From Lutibacter sp. (GTDB taxonomy: Bacteria; Bacteroidota; Bacteroidia; Flavobacteriales; Flavobacteriaceae), in the NCBI GenBank assembly GCA_002733285.1, contig NVVE01000007.1, positions 116,690 through 124,079 of the forward strand: a stretch of 7,390 bases of DNA, read 5' to 3'. Shown here piece after piece: positions 6,946-7,390 of the stretch. The position numbers and the translations under genes are program-made. How positions within the stretch are numbered: position 1 is the stretch's first letter; every line of letters starts with the position of its first letter. The notes beneath the pieces were generated by a model that ran no database searches, was not told the origin of the DNA, and saw only the letters and a program-made list of their open reading frames with translations.

Positions 6946-7124
6946 AATTTTAATATTTTTTAATTAGTAGTACTTAAATATATAAATAATTATCTAATAT
7001 TAAGGTTTGAAGGAAATTATACAAAACTAGAATTAATTGCTACAAGTATTGAATTTTAGTTGATAATGCGAGGTTAGCTTATTTTATTACGTTTCTTCAA
7101 TACATTATCTAAGTTCAATTTTCT
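6946..7124. other. Intergenic spacer between SRPBCC and DMT transporter genes
   Basis: These 179 AT-rich bases lie between two genes of the same strand. Apart from the possible -7 element near 7022-7029, I see no gene, repeat or RNA-like fold. I also find no clear terminator for the transporter, whose stop is at 7125. Confidence 0.5.
7022..7029 (-). promoter_or_regulatory. Possible -7 promoter element for the SRPBCC gene
   Basis: On the minus strand this reads TAGTTTTG, an exact TAnnTTTG match. It would give a leader of about 70 bases before the ATG at 6945. The nearest upstream TTG (7045-7043) is only 13 bases away, shorter than the usual 17-23, so the assignment is tentative. Confidence 0.35.
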
Positions 7125-7390
7125 TTAAGAATTTTTATTTCTTTGATGAAAAGTAGCTATTAAAATCCCCGATAAAATAAGAAATAAACTATACAAATGA
7201 ACCATTCCAATAGCTTCATTTAAAATAATATACGCTAAAATCCCACTAAAGAGAGGTAATGTATAATAAATTATTCCAGCGTTTGTTGGACCAATTGTTA
7301 CAATTGCTTTGTTCCATAAAATATAGGCTGTTAATGATGCAAATATACCAACATACAATATTGAAAAAACTGTTTTAGCTTCAAATTCAG
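7125..7390 (-). CDS. EamA/DMT-family transporter, C-terminal part (runs off right edge)
   Basis: The frame is open from the right edge (last in-frame codon 7386-7388) to the stop at 7125, giving 88 codons. The TTG at 7358 is an internal leucine, not a start. The sequence holds three hydrophobic segments, about VFSILYVGIFASLTAYILW, AGIIYYTLPLFSGILAYIIL and LYSLFLILSGILIATF. Between them are the typical EamA-repeat features A(I)xxxGPTNAGIIYYTLPLF and LNEAIGxxHLYSLFLILSGI. This corresponds to the last helices of the second EamA domain, ending in a short basic tail, HQRNKNS. Drug/metabolite transporters of this family are inner-membrane exporters or exchangers of small metabolites. The substrate cannot be deduced, and the N-terminal two thirds lie outside the window. 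Confidence 0.88.
   Translation of the reverse strand, partial: EFEAKTVFSILYVGIFASLTAYILWNKAIVTIGPTNAGIIYYTLPLFSGILAYIILNEAIGMVHLYSLFLILSGILIATFHQRNKNS

Noticed and set aside
7356..7358. TTG as a start for the transporter
   Set aside because: The frame stays open to the window edge and the residues upstream (EFEAKTVFSI) continue a typical EamA helix, so the gene is cut by the edge rather than starting here.

Overview
The window reads as chromosomal core DNA from a Bacteroidota bacterium, most likely a member of the Flavobacteriia (Flavobacteriaceae-like). The pointers are strongly AT-rich DNA, a TonB-dependent receptor with an N-terminal carboxypeptidase-regulatory-like domain, Bacteroidota-type promoter elements (TTG ... 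TAnnTTTG), no evident Shine-Dalgarno sequences, and the order coiled-coil protein - zapA - 6S RNA - rny with xerD and aroQ next door. Species cannot be told from this window.

Layout. Bases 1-2487 carry two minus-strand genes of the cell envelope: an M23 (LytM-type) zinc peptidase with a GTG start and, 10 bases after it, the first 254 codons of a TonB-dependent outer-membrane receptor that starts on TTG and runs off the left edge. A 167-base divergent spacer (2488-2654) holds a good promoter for the plus-strand group: a 96-residue coiled-coil protein, zapA, a 6S RNA (about 3280-3440) and rny (ribonuclease Y), closed by a strong hairpin terminator at 5059-5088. xerD (minus) converges on that terminator and is divergent from aroQ (plus) across only 43 bases. 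aroQ converges on a small SRPBCC-fold protein (minus), and the right edge holds the C-terminal part of an EamA/DMT membrane transporter (minus).

How the genes relate. The central block is housekeeping: ZapA, possibly with the small coiled-coil protein, supports the FtsZ ring; 6S RNA tunes RNA polymerase; RNase Y starts mRNA decay; XerD resolves chromosome dimers at division. AroQ belongs to the shikimate pathway. The peptidase and receptor both act in the envelope and look co-transcribed, but a shared function is not shown by the sequence.

I see no mobile element, CRISPR array, tRNA, rRNA or defence system. The most interesting items are the 6S RNA, visible only as structure in a gene-free spacer, and the uncharacterised coiled-coil gene directly upstream of zapA. 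I do not find evidence here for a wholly new system.
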